Part shown: one piece after another, positions 35,161 to 43,200 of the stretch
How the letters are laid out: the number at the start of each line of letters is the position of its first letter
Numbering within the stretch: position 1 is the first letter of the stretch
Assembly: GCF_029626105.1 (NCBI RefSeq)
Contig: NZ_JARUBH010000009.1
Span: 4,774,001-4,838,000, forward strand
DNA length: 64,000 nucleotides
Source of the DNA: Solwaraspora sp. WMMD792
Lineage (GTDB): Bacteria > Actinomycetota > Actinomycetes > Mycobacteriales > Micromonosporaceae
Direction: 5' to 3'
The notes under the pieces: model-generated
What the model saw: the letters and a program-made list of their open reading frames with translations, nothing else
Told to the model about the DNA's origin: nothing
The model's database searches: none
Program-made: the position numbers and the translations under genes

Positions 35161-35829
35161 ATGTTCGTACCTGGCGTCTACCAGAACCACGACCCTGCGC
35201 AGCTGCGTGACGAGATGCGCCGCAATCCGCTGGCGGTTCTCGCCAGCAATGGCGAGCCCGCGCCGATGCTGACCCATCTGCCGGTCATCCCGCACCCCGA
35301 CGAGGGTGGCGCCGCCGACGCGCCGCTGCCCGGCTCGGTACTGCTCGGACACATGAACCGGGCCAACCCGCACTGGGCCGGGCTGACCGCCGGGTCGCCC
35401 GCGACGCTGGTCTTCCTCGGCCCGCACGGCTATGTCACACCGGTCCTCTATAACGCCACCCCGGCCGCGCCGACCTGGAACTTCGTCACCATCCACGTAC
35501 ACGGCACGGTGCACCCCATCCCCGCCGGGGACGAAACGCTCGACGTGGTGCGCTGGACCGTGGAGGCATTCGAACGCTCGTTCGGCTCCGGCTGGGACCC
35601 ACAACCGTCGCTGGGCTACTTCAGATCCATCGTCGGCGGCGTCGGCGCCTTCCGGTTCGAGATCACCGGCGTCGATGCCATGTACAAGCTGAGCCAGGAA
35701 CAGAGTGCCGAGCGGCAGGACCGGGTCGCCGCGAGCTTTGCCGCCTCCGAGGGGGGCTGCACGCGTGAACTCGCCGAGCTGATGAGGGTGGTGCGCCACA
35801 ATGCCGATCCGGCGGGCCTGACCCGATGA
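35161..35829 (+). CDS. Piperazate synthase (KtzT/PaiB-fold heme protein)
   Basis: 222 residues from ATG 35161 (MFVPGVYQNHDP) with GGAGA upstream. The fold is that of PaiB 'FMN-binding negative transcriptional regulators': HMNRANPHW near residue 63, APTWNFVTIHVHG near residue 104, and KLSQEQSAERQ near residue 180. KtzT, which forms the N-N bond of piperazate from N5-hydroxy-ornithine using heme, belongs to this fold, and its genes usually neighbour an ornithine hydroxylase as here. I therefore prefer piperazate synthase over the regulator name. ATGA overlap links it to the next gene. A 110-base gap upstream shows no other gene. Confidence 0.88.
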   Translation: MFVPGVYQNHDPAQLRDEMRRNPLAVLASNGEPAPMLTHLPVIPHPDEGGAADAPLPGSVLLGHMNRANPHWAGLTAGSPATLVFLGPHGYVTPVLYNATPAAPTWNFVTIHVHGTVHPIPAGDETLDVVRWTVEAFERSFGSGWDPQPSLGYFRSIVGGVGAFRFEITGVDAMYKLSQEQSAERQDRVAASFAASEGGCTRELAELMRVVRHNADPAGLTR

Positions 35830-37577
35830 AGCGCAACATGCTCAGCGTCCCCGGCGCGGTCAGCCTGCTCGAGGAGATATGCGCCGGGCGGCTGCCCTGG
35901 CAGGCGATCCATCCGTTCCCCCGGCAGCGCGGCGACGACCGGGCCGTCGGCGACCGGGCCGTTGAGGACATCCAGCAGATCCTCGAACGCACCGTCGACC
36001 CGGAGGCCGTGGACACCAACCGGCAGCTGCCGCCGGACCTGCCCGCGGCGATGCACGCCGAGAACTGTCTGCACCTGTTGGCCGGCGCCGAACAGGGCGG
36101 CCGTGCTCTGTCGCCGTTCAACGCGTTCCGGGTGGTTGAGGCCGCTGCCCGCTGGTCCGTTCCTGCCGGCATGCTGCTCGGCATCCACAACGGCATCGGC
36201 GCCGCGGCGTACCTGCCGGTGCTGCCCGACGGCCCGCTACGCGAACACATTTCCCGCCGGATGGCGGCCGGCGCGGTCACCGCCATGGCCGACACCGAGC
36301 CGACCGGCGCCGCGAACCGCGCCCGGGGCACTACCGCCGTGCCGGTCCATGACGGCACCGGATATCTGCTCAACGGCGACAAGCTCTACATCGGCAACGG
36401 CCCCATCGCCGACCTCGTCGCGGTCACCGCAACCCTTCGCGGACAAGACGGTGACCGTACCCGGGTGTTTTTCGTGGACACCGACACGCCCGGCTTCTCG
36501 GTCAGCGCACGCCTGCGCTTCATGGGGTTCCGGGGCTTCCCCAACGGCGCGCTGTCACTGCGCGACGTCCACGTCCCGGCGCACCATCTGCTCGACGAAC
36601 GCGAAGGCGAGTGGCTCACCGCGGAACGCGCCACGGTGCTGTCCCGCGGCCGGCTCTACATCGTGGCCGCGCCAGCGTTGGCGATCGCCCGCGCCTGCCT
36701 GGACCACTCTCGCGCGTACGCCCGCCGCCGCACCGTCGACGGGCGGGTACTCGCCGACTATCCCGAGATCCGCCGGATGACCGCAGAGTCACAGGCGGAT
36801 ACGTATGCGCTGGAGACCGTGGCGCGGTGGACGATGCTCGACGGGCGCGGCGACGGCCCGACCGTCAACCTCATGCCGGATCAGGTCGCCGCGAAGGACA
36901 TCACGTCGTTGCTCTGCTGGCGGGTCGCGGAACGCACGATGACGCTGCTCGCCGGTGAGGGCTTCGAGACGGCCCGGGGCAAGGGCGACCGGGGTGCCCC
37001 CGCGATCCCACTGGAGCGGCTCTTCCGCGACGCCCGGGGCACCCGCATCGCCGGTGGAACCGAGGTGCTGTTGCAGATGCGTCTTGCCAGCAACCTCGTC
37101 TTCTCCTACTTCTACCCACCCCCGGACAACGCCGACGAGCTGACCGGCCCCGCGACCGTGCCGGCGGACCTGCCGGCGGGCGCACTGTCGGACCGCAACC
37201 GCGACCACCGCCGCGCCCTCGCGGCGGGTATCCACGAGTACGCACGGACCTGCCTGGCCACGGCCCGCCGGTTTCCCGACCGGGCCGAGCTGCTGACCCG
37301 TAGCCGTGCGCTGGTGCTGTTCGGCCAGCTCGCCGAGGAACTGGTCACGGTGTCGCTGGTGCTCGCCCGGGCCGCGACCGACGGCATGGATCCCGGCGAG
37401 CAGGACCTGGCCGACATCTATTGCACCGGCGCGCTCGGCCGCATCGCGGTCTGGCGGCAGGAACTGGCGGACGCTCTCGCCGACGACATGCCGGCGTACG
37501 GGCGGGCCGCCGGGCGACTGCTGGACGACATCGAGCCCAGCCACACCGGCACCGACGTGCTCGCCGGGGCGTCATGA
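35826..37577 (+). CDS. Large acyl-CoA-dehydrogenase homologue (candidate decarboxylase-dehydrogenase)
   Basis: 583 residues, about 200 longer than usual short-chain acyl-CoA dehydrogenases. Central ACAD features: AMADTEPTGAANRARGT near residue 155, FRGFPNGALSL, and a C-terminal signature RIAGGTEVLLQMRLA near residue 408, where the Glu of the common YEGT motif is Gly. A helical extension follows (about 450-583). In matlystatin and epoxyketone proteasome-inhibitor pathways an ACAD homologue decarboxylates and oxidises the PKS-derived beta-keto acid to an enone. A KS-AT-ACP module in this cluster makes that role attractive, but it is inference. ACAD chemistry on the warhead is an alternative. 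Confidence 0.82.
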   Translation: MKRNMLSVPGAVSLLEEICAGRLPWQAIHPFPRQRGDDRAVGDRAVEDIQQILERTVDPEAVDTNRQLPPDLPAAMHAENCLHLLAGAEQGGRALSPFNAFRVVEAAARWSVPAGMLLGIHNGIGAAAYLPVLPDGPLREHISRRMAAGAVTAMADTEPTGAANRARGTTAVPVHDGTGYLLNGDKLYIGNGPIADLVAVTATLRGQDGDRTRVFFVDTDTPGFSVSARLRFMGFRGFPNGALSLRDVHVPAHHLLDEREGEWLTAERATVLSRGRLYIVAAPALAIARACLDHSRAYARRRTVDGRVLADYPEIRRMTAESQADTYALETVARWTMLDGRGDGPTVNLMPDQVAAKDITSLLCWRVAERTMTLLAGEGFETARGKGDRGAPAIPLERLFRDARGTRIAGGTEVLLQMRLASNLVFSYFYPPPDNADELTGPATVPADLPAGALSDRNRDHRRALAAGIHEYARTCLATARRFPDRAELLTRSRALVLFGQLAEELVTVSLVLARAATDGMDPGEQDLADIYCTGALGRIAVWRQELADALADDMPAYGRAAGRLLDDIEPSHTGTDVLAGAS

Positions 37578-38920
37578 CCGGGCCGTCGCACCGTGCCCCG
37601 CTCTCCGCCGGGCAGAGCCGGTTGTTCTTCAGTGAGCTGCTGCGACCGGACAGCGGCGGATACGTCATCCAGCGGGCCGTCCGGCTCATCGGCGACCTCG
37701 ACGTACCCGCCCTGCAGACCTCGATGCAGCTGCTCGTCGGCCGGCACGAGATCCTGCGCACCATCTACAGCGACGACGGGCCGTACCCCGAACAGATCGT
37801 CGGGCCCGCGTCACTCGGCAATGAGTTCGCTCTGGAGCTCACGGACCTGGGCGACCGGGCAGACGACAGCGCCGAGGCGGTGAACAGCTGGATCGCCGCC
37901 GCCCGGGGGCGCTCCTTCGACCTGCGGGCCGAGCCGCCGCTGCGGACCGGTCTCGCGCGCCTCGGCGCCGACGACCACGTCCTGCTGATCACCGTGCACC
38001 ACATCGCGATGGACGGCTGGTCGATGTCCGTGCTGCTCGGTGAGCTGGCCACCGCCTATGCCGCGCTGATCCGCGGCGAGGAACCGGCCCTGCCGCCCGC
38101 GCGGGCGTACCGGGACTACGTGCACGCTGAGCAGGCCCGTGCCGACGAGATGGCCGAGCACGAGCGGTTCTGGCGCACCCAACTTGCCGGAGCCGGCGTG
38201 CCCGGCCCCGGTCTGCTCGAATACCCGGCCGAATGGCGGCGCACCGATGAGGCTCTCTGCGCAGCGTTCAACCTACCCGCCGAGCTGCCCGCACGAATCG
38301 CCGAGCTGAGCCGGCGGCAGCGCTGTACGCCGTTCATGACCGTGCTGGCGGTCTGGAGCGGACTGCTGACCACGGACAGCGGAGCCGCCGAGATCACCGT
38401 CGCGACCGCCTCGTCCGGGCGGTGGCGACCAGAGGACCACGGGCTGGTCGGATTCCTGGTCAACGTGGTCCCGATCCGCATCGCCTGCACCTCGGAACTG
38501 TCGCTGACACAGCTGCTGGCCAGGGTGCGTGACGCCTGTCTGACCGCGTCGGAGCACAACGAACTGCCGTACGAGCGGATCGTTGCCGCCAGTCGGGCAC
38601 CCCGCCTGCCGAACCGGCCCGCGCTCGCGCAGGTCCTGTTCGACCTGCACCCCAGAGCTGCGGTGCCGACGCTGCCGGGGTTGCGTTGCAGCGAGTGGCC
38701 CATTATGCCCCGCACCCTGCGGTTCGAGTTGGAGCTGCATGTCACGTACGACCGGAGCGCCGCCGACGGGATCCTGCTGGCCGCAGCGGACCTGTTCGAG
38801 CCGGACACCGTCCAGCGCCACCGGGACGCCTTCGTCGACCTGCTCAACCGGTGGACCGCCGAGCCCGAGCGGGCGCTGGCTGACCTGATCCCGATCCGCT
38901 CTGTTTCGGAAGGAACGTAA
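37574..38920 (+). CDS. Free-standing NRPS condensation domain (C1)
   Basis: 448 residues, ATGA-overlapped with the ACAD homologue. It contains only a C domain: LSAGQSRLFF near the N-terminus, intact HHIAMDGWS (HHxxxDG) near residue 141, GFLVNVVPIR and NELPYERIV later. No PCP or A domain is attached. By gene order it should join the warhead acyl group, probably as a CoA thioester, to the amino acid loaded on the next protein's carrier. That would make it a starter-type C domain; phylogeny would decide. Confidence 0.88.
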   Translation: MTGPSHRAPLSAGQSRLFFSELLRPDSGGYVIQRAVRLIGDLDVPALQTSMQLLVGRHEILRTIYSDDGPYPEQIVGPASLGNEFALELTDLGDRADDSAEAVNSWIAAARGRSFDLRAEPPLRTGLARLGADDHVLLITVHHIAMDGWSMSVLLGELATAYAALIRGEEPALPPARAYRDYVHAEQARADEMAEHERFWRTQLAGAGVPGPGLLEYPAEWRRTDEALCAAFNLPAELPARIAELSRRQRCTPFMTVLAVWSGLLTTDSGAAEITVATASSGRWRPEDHGLVGFLVNVVPIRIACTSELSLTQLLARVRDACLTASEHNELPYERIVAASRAPRLPNRPALAQVLFDLHPRAAVPTLPGLRCSEWPIMPRTLRFELELHVTYDRSAADGILLAAADLFEPDTVQRHRDAFVDLLNRWTAEPERALADLIPIRSVSEGT

Positions 38921-39195
38921 TGACAAGCGACGGCACCCTCACCGCCCGGCTGACCCGGATCTGGGAGTCGGCCCTGGGGCTCGACGACATCGAGCCCGCG
39001 GAGAACTTCCTCGACCTCGGCGGCGACTCGATGACCGCCACGACGGTGATCGCGGGGATCCGCGGTGAGTTCGGCGTCGCGCTGCCACTGCGTGCCCTGT
39101 TCGACCATCCAACCGTCGCTGAACTGGCCGAGGTGGTGGCGGCCGCCCGCCACTCCGCCGTGGCCGCCGGGTCTGCGCTGAAGGAGGTCCGATGA
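38920..39195 (+). CDS. Free-standing peptidyl carrier protein (PCP1)
   Basis: 91 residues; the ATG shares one base with the C1 stop (TAATG). Single carrier domain with phosphopantetheine Ser in FLDLGGDSMTA near residue 39, followed by LPLRALFDHPTVAELAEV. It probably carries piperazate activated by the next protein. The A1 start overlaps its stop. Confidence 0.92.
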   Translation: MTSDGTLTARLTRIWESALGLDDIEPAENFLDLGGDSMTATTVIAGIRGEFGVALPLRALFDHPTVAELAEVVAAARHSAVAAGSALKEVR

Positions 39196-40823
39196 AGAAC
39201 GGCAGTGCAATCGTCGGCTACCCCTATCTCTCGATGTGGGGCGGCGAGGCCGATCCGCCGTGTCTGCTCGACTCTCTCCATCGCTCGGTCGAGCGATACC
39301 CGGACCGCGCCGCAGTCATCGACGGCGACCGGCGCTTCTCGTACGCCGAGCTGGCGGCGTGGACCTGGGAGGTACAGGAACTGCTGCGGGCCAGAGGCGT
39401 GGTGCCCGGGGACCGGGTGGCGGTAGCCTGCCCCCGCAGCGCCGAGGCGGTCGTTGCGCTGCTCGCCGTCGCCGGGTGCGGAGCTGCCTACGTACCCCTT
39501 GACATCGAGTACCCCCACGCCCGGTTGGAGCACATGCTCCGGGACAGCGAGCCCGCAGTGCTGCTGCATCTCGGCGACCGGCCGGAGCTAGGGCCCGCGG
39601 AGATCGCCCAGCGCATCCCGCAGCCCGGTGCCTCCCCCGCCGGCGCCACCCCACCGGCCCGCAGCGTGGCGCACGACCCCGACCGGGACGTCTACCTCAT
39701 CTACACCTCGGGCTCCACCGGCTGGCCGAAGGGTGTCGCGATTCCGCACAGCTGTCTGGACAACATGGTCGCCTGGCAGTCCGCCCACTCGCCAGCCCCC
39801 GACCTGCGCACGGCGCAGTTCGCGCCGCTCAACTTCGACGTGTCGTTCCAGGAGATCCTCGGCACCCTCTGTGGTGGCGGCACCCTGCACATCGTGCCGG
39901 AAAGCCTGCGCCGGGAGCCGGGGCAGCTGCTGGCCTGGCTGGCCGAACACCGGGTGCAACGGCTCTTCATGCCCTACGTCGCCCTGCAGATGCTCGCCGT
40001 GGCCGCCGACGCGGACGCCGACGCGGCGGCCCGGCTGGAGCTGGTGGAGGTCAACACAGCGGGAGAGCAGGTGGTGTGTACCGACGAGATCCGGCGCATG
40101 TTCGCCCGTCTGCCCGGCGCCCGCCTGGTCAACCATTACGGCCAGAGCGAGTCGGCGATGGTCACCTCGCACATACTGACCGGCCCGAGCGCCGACTGGC
40201 CCGGCCTGCCGCCGATCGGGGTCCCGTTGCCGAACTGCGAGGTGCTGATCGATCCGGTTTCCGTGGACCAGCCCGAGGTGGGCGAGCTCCTGGTGGCCGG
40301 CCTGCCGATGTCTCGTGGATACCGCAACCAGCCCGAACTGACAGCCGAACGCTACATCGACATCCCGCTGTCGCCACACGGGCACACCCGTGCCTTTCGG
40401 ACCGGTGATCTGGTGGAGCTGGTCAACGGCGAGCTGCGCTTCCTCACCCGGGTGGACGACGAGGTCAAACTTCGCGGCGTACGGGTGAATCTGCTCGAAG
40501 TCGACGCGCAACTGCTCGCCCATCCGATGGTCCAGGCCGCCGCCACCGTCGTCGTGCGTACCCGCTCGGGGAACCGCAGTCTGCGATCCGCCGTCGTGTT
40601 GGCCGGTACCGCCGGCCCCACGACGGCCGACGACTTGATCAGCGCGCTGCGCCGGGTGCTGCCCGCAGTCTTTGTGCCGGTCTCCGTCCTGGTTGTGCCG
40701 GCCCTGCCCCGGACGCCGAGCGGCAAGATCGACCGGGATGCGGTCGCCACCCTCATCTCCGAGGAGCTGGCCGGCGGCCGCCGGGCCCGCGGAACGAGCC
40801 CGTCGCGGGCCACGGCGCCATGA
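39192..40823 (+). CDS. Free-standing adenylation domain (A1), proline-like pocket, probably piperazate
   Basis: 543 residues with AAGGAGG upstream. Complete AMP-binding set: A3 YTSGSTGWPKG near residue 173, A5 NHYGQSES, A7 RTGDL, A10 lysine in PSGKIDRD near residue 510. Aligning the pocket by eye to PheA gives D-V-Q-F-N-A-H-M-V-K, close to the proline code D-V-Q-L-I-A-H-V-V-K. Piperazate is a six-membered cyclic imino acid, and its two biosynthetic genes lie just upstream, so piperazate is the best guess; proline or pipecolate are alternatives. It would load PCP1 in trans. Confidence 0.9.
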   Translation: MKNGSAIVGYPYLSMWGGEADPPCLLDSLHRSVERYPDRAAVIDGDRRFSYAELAAWTWEVQELLRARGVVPGDRVAVACPRSAEAVVALLAVAGCGAAYVPLDIEYPHARLEHMLRDSEPAVLLHLGDRPELGPAEIAQRIPQPGASPAGATPPARSVAHDPDRDVYLIYTSGSTGWPKGVAIPHSCLDNMVAWQSAHSPAPDLRTAQFAPLNFDVSFQEILGTLCGGGTLHIVPESLRREPGQLLAWLAEHRVQRLFMPYVALQMLAVAADADADAAARLELVEVNTAGEQVVCTDEIRRMFARLPGARLVNHYGQSESAMVTSHILTGPSADWPGLPPIGVPLPNCEVLIDPVSVDQPEVGELLVAGLPMSRGYRNQPELTAERYIDIPLSPHGHTRAFRTGDLVELVNGELRFLTRVDDEVKLRGVRVNLLEVDAQLLAHPMVQAAATVVVRTRSGNRSLRSAVVLAGTAGPTTADDLISALRRVLPAVFVPVSVLVVPALPRTPSGKIDRDAVATLISEELAGGRRARGTSPSRATAP

Positions 40824-43060
40824 GCGTCACGACGTCGGCACCGCCGGTGGCGAGCCTGCCGGTCTCGCAGGCCCAGCTTGCGCTCTGGGCCGAGGAGCAG
40901 GTCGATGCGAACCTGAGCAGCACCGGGTACTTCGCGGTGACGCTCACCACGCACGGCGCGGGTGCCGGGCTCACCGGCCGGCGACTGCGCGCGGCCGCCC
41001 AGGCGGTCCTGCACCGGCACCCGCCGTTGCGCTCGGTGCTGCGGCACGACGACGGCGCGCTGCGACAGGTCGTCCATGTCGCCGCCGACGCCCTGCGCTT
41101 CACCACCACCGATGTCGCGTGCGAGCCCGGGGCGGAACGCGCCGCCGCGCGGGAGTGGGCCGCCCGCCACGAAAGCCGGCGCAGGTGGGACCTGTCGGTG
41201 GAACCTCCGATCCGGTTCCACGAGCTACGGCACGGGCCCGGCCGCAGGACGATCGTCTTCGCCGTGCACCACGCCGGCTTCGACGGGCGCAGCAAGTTCC
41301 TCGTCGCCCGGGATTTCACCGAGTACCTGACCGGACTCGTCACCGGCGTTCCGGTCGACGTCGAGCCCTTGCCCCACGTCATGATCCCGGAGGCGGAGCC
41401 GGCGCTGACCGACGAGGCGGTCCGCTACTGGGCCGGGGAACTGAGCGATGATCGGGAGCCGATGCCGCTGCCGTCGGGGCGTACCCCGGGTGTGCGCGGG
41501 ATCCGGACCACCCGCACCGTGGAGCTGGACATCGCCCACGTGACGGCGCTGCGCGATCTCGCCAACCGCCACGAGGTCAGCACGTTCACCTGCCTGGTCG
41601 CCACGTTTGCCCAGCAGCTCGCCTGGTACGGCGAGCCAGCGCCGATTCTCGCCGTCGCCGCTGACATCAGCGATGAGCGGACCCGGGCGGTCGCGGGTGT
41701 CCAGGTCAACGTCGTACCGATGCTGGTGCGCGCCGGGGATTCCGCTACGCCGGCCGCCGCGGTGCGCGAGGCGCGGGCCGCGCTGGGCCGGATGCGCCGG
41801 TACCGCCGGGTGCCGTTCCGGAGCCTGCTGCGTGGTCTGCCGGACGACAGCGCCTCCCGGCTGATGACCCAGTGCGGGATGTCCTTCCCACGGCCCCCGG
41901 CCGGGCTGGCGCTGGACGTGCCGGGAATGACCGCCCGGTGGGACTTCTTCACGCCCAACACGTCCTCGACCTTCGAGCGGACCCTGCACATCCGCGCCGA
42001 CTGGCCGGTCTGCCGGATCCGGCTGGATTACCGGGCGGAGAACCTGGACGGGGCGGGCGCCGACGCGATGCTCCAGGACTTCACTGCGGCCGTGGCGTCG
42101 CTAGCCACCGCTGACGCGACCCGGTTCCGTCCGGCGGCCGCCGTGGCCGTGCCGCCGGACCGTACCGATGCACGGCTGGGGCAGGACCCGGACAGCGAGT
42201 TGGCGGTGGCCGCCGCCGTTGTCGCCGGCCGGTCGCACGCCGGCCCGGACAACGACGTGGTGGTGCTCGGTCCTGTAGCGGATGAGATCCTCGCAGTCGA
42301 GACCAGCGCCGCGCGGATGCGTGCCGCGAAGCTCCTGTTCGCCGCCGACCCCGGCGAGATACCCGATACGGCCCGCCGCCTGGTGGGGCCGGCCGACGTC
42401 GTACGGGCGACGGCTCGGCTCCGACGTGGTCGGGCACTGGACCTCGTCGTGCCGGGTGACCAGTTGCCTGCTCTGGCGCACCTGGCGCAGGACGCCGGCT
42501 CGGCGTTCACGATCAGCGCCTACCACCAGTGGGGCGGTCGGGTGGCCGGGATCCTGACGCCGGCTCCGGATCCGCTGGAACCGCCGGAACTGGAGTTGTT
42601 CGGGTCGTACCCCGCGTCGGTGTGCGACGACGCAGGGGCCGCCCTGCCCGCGAACGTGCCCGGCACGCTGGTGGTCACCACACCCGACGGCCGGTCGGAG
42701 TCCACGTGCGACTGCGCGATGGTGAGCGCCACGGGCGTGCTGCGCTACCTTGGCCCGCGCCGGGAACGGTTGCTGCGCCACCGCGGATTCATCGACGTGG
42801 CCCTCGTCGACCGGGTTCTGCACACGTGCCCGCAAGTGCTCGACGCGGCGGTGGTGCGACGTCGGACCCGCCGTGGGTTCACAGTCGTGGCGGTCGTCAC
42901 CGGGCACCCTGGCGAGCGCGCGCCCGGCGTGGCCGAGGTGCGGGCCTTCCTGCACGACCGGCTCGCGGGACTCGACCTGCCCGGACGGATCGAGGTCCGG
43001 GCCACCATGCCCCGCGACCGGTACGGCTCGATCGACAGACCGGCGATGGACTCCCGTTGA
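40820..43060 (+). CDS. Condensation domain (C2) fused to a degenerate adenylation domain
   Basis: 746 residues, ATGA-overlapped with A1. Residues 1-430 are a C domain with intact HHAGFDGRS near residue 149. Residues 430-746 still follow the tail half of an A domain (LRYLGPRRERLLRHRGFID at A8, VLDAAVV, then YGSIDRPAM at A10). They lack recognisable A3-A5 core motifs, and the A10 lysine is replaced by Ser, so it cannot adenylate. The C domain should condense the warhead-piperazate chain with the amino acid on the A2-PCP protein. The stop codon touches the end of an insertion element, so the native C-terminus may have been altered. Confidence 0.85.
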   Translation: MSVTTSAPPVASLPVSQAQLALWAEEQVDANLSSTGYFAVTLTTHGAGAGLTGRRLRAAAQAVLHRHPPLRSVLRHDDGALRQVVHVAADALRFTTTDVACEPGAERAAAREWAARHESRRRWDLSVEPPIRFHELRHGPGRRTIVFAVHHAGFDGRSKFLVARDFTEYLTGLVTGVPVDVEPLPHVMIPEAEPALTDEAVRYWAGELSDDREPMPLPSGRTPGVRGIRTTRTVELDIAHVTALRDLANRHEVSTFTCLVATFAQQLAWYGEPAPILAVAADISDERTRAVAGVQVNVVPMLVRAGDSATPAAAVREARAALGRMRRYRRVPFRSLLRGLPDDSASRLMTQCGMSFPRPPAGLALDVPGMTARWDFFTPNTSSTFERTLHIRADWPVCRIRLDYRAENLDGAGADAMLQDFTAAVASLATADATRFRPAAAVAVPPDRTDARLGQDPDSELAVAAAVVAGRSHAGPDNDVVVLGPVADEILAVETSAARMRAAKLLFAADPGEIPDTARRLVGPADVVRATARLRRGRALDLVVPGDQLPALAHLAQDAGSAFTISAYHQWGGRVAGILTPAPDPLEPPELELFGSYPASVCDDAGAALPANVPGTLVVTTPDGRSESTCDCAMVSATGVLRYLGPRRERLLRHRGFIDVALVDRVLHTCPQVLDAAVVRRRTRRGFTVVAVVTGHPGERAPGVAEVRAFLHDRLAGLDLPGRIEVRATMPRDRYGSIDRPAMDSR

Positions 43061-43061
43061 C

Positions 43062-43200
43062 AATCCTCCCCGCCCTAAAGGACTGGGATTCCCTGGGTCG
43101 CCCCAGGGGGTTCCTGCTTCACCGACGACCGCCCCGTCCGAGAGGAGGACTCCCGGTGAGGTCTTACACCGCCTCCACAGGCAATCACGGAGAGCCCCTC
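43062..43200 (-). ncRNA. Possible omega-RNA at tnpB 3' end / right end
   Basis: In tnpB elements the guide RNA comes from the 3' end of tnpB and the right end, with the guide read from flanking DNA. The tnpB 3' tail and structured end here match that position. The guide would then come from the end of the C2 gene. Inference from family knowledge only. Confidence 0.35.

Noticed and set aside
35161-35829. FMN-binding negative transcriptional regulator
   Set aside because: It sits inside a biosynthetic operon beside an ornithine hydroxylase, the known setting of KtzT-type piperazate synthases.
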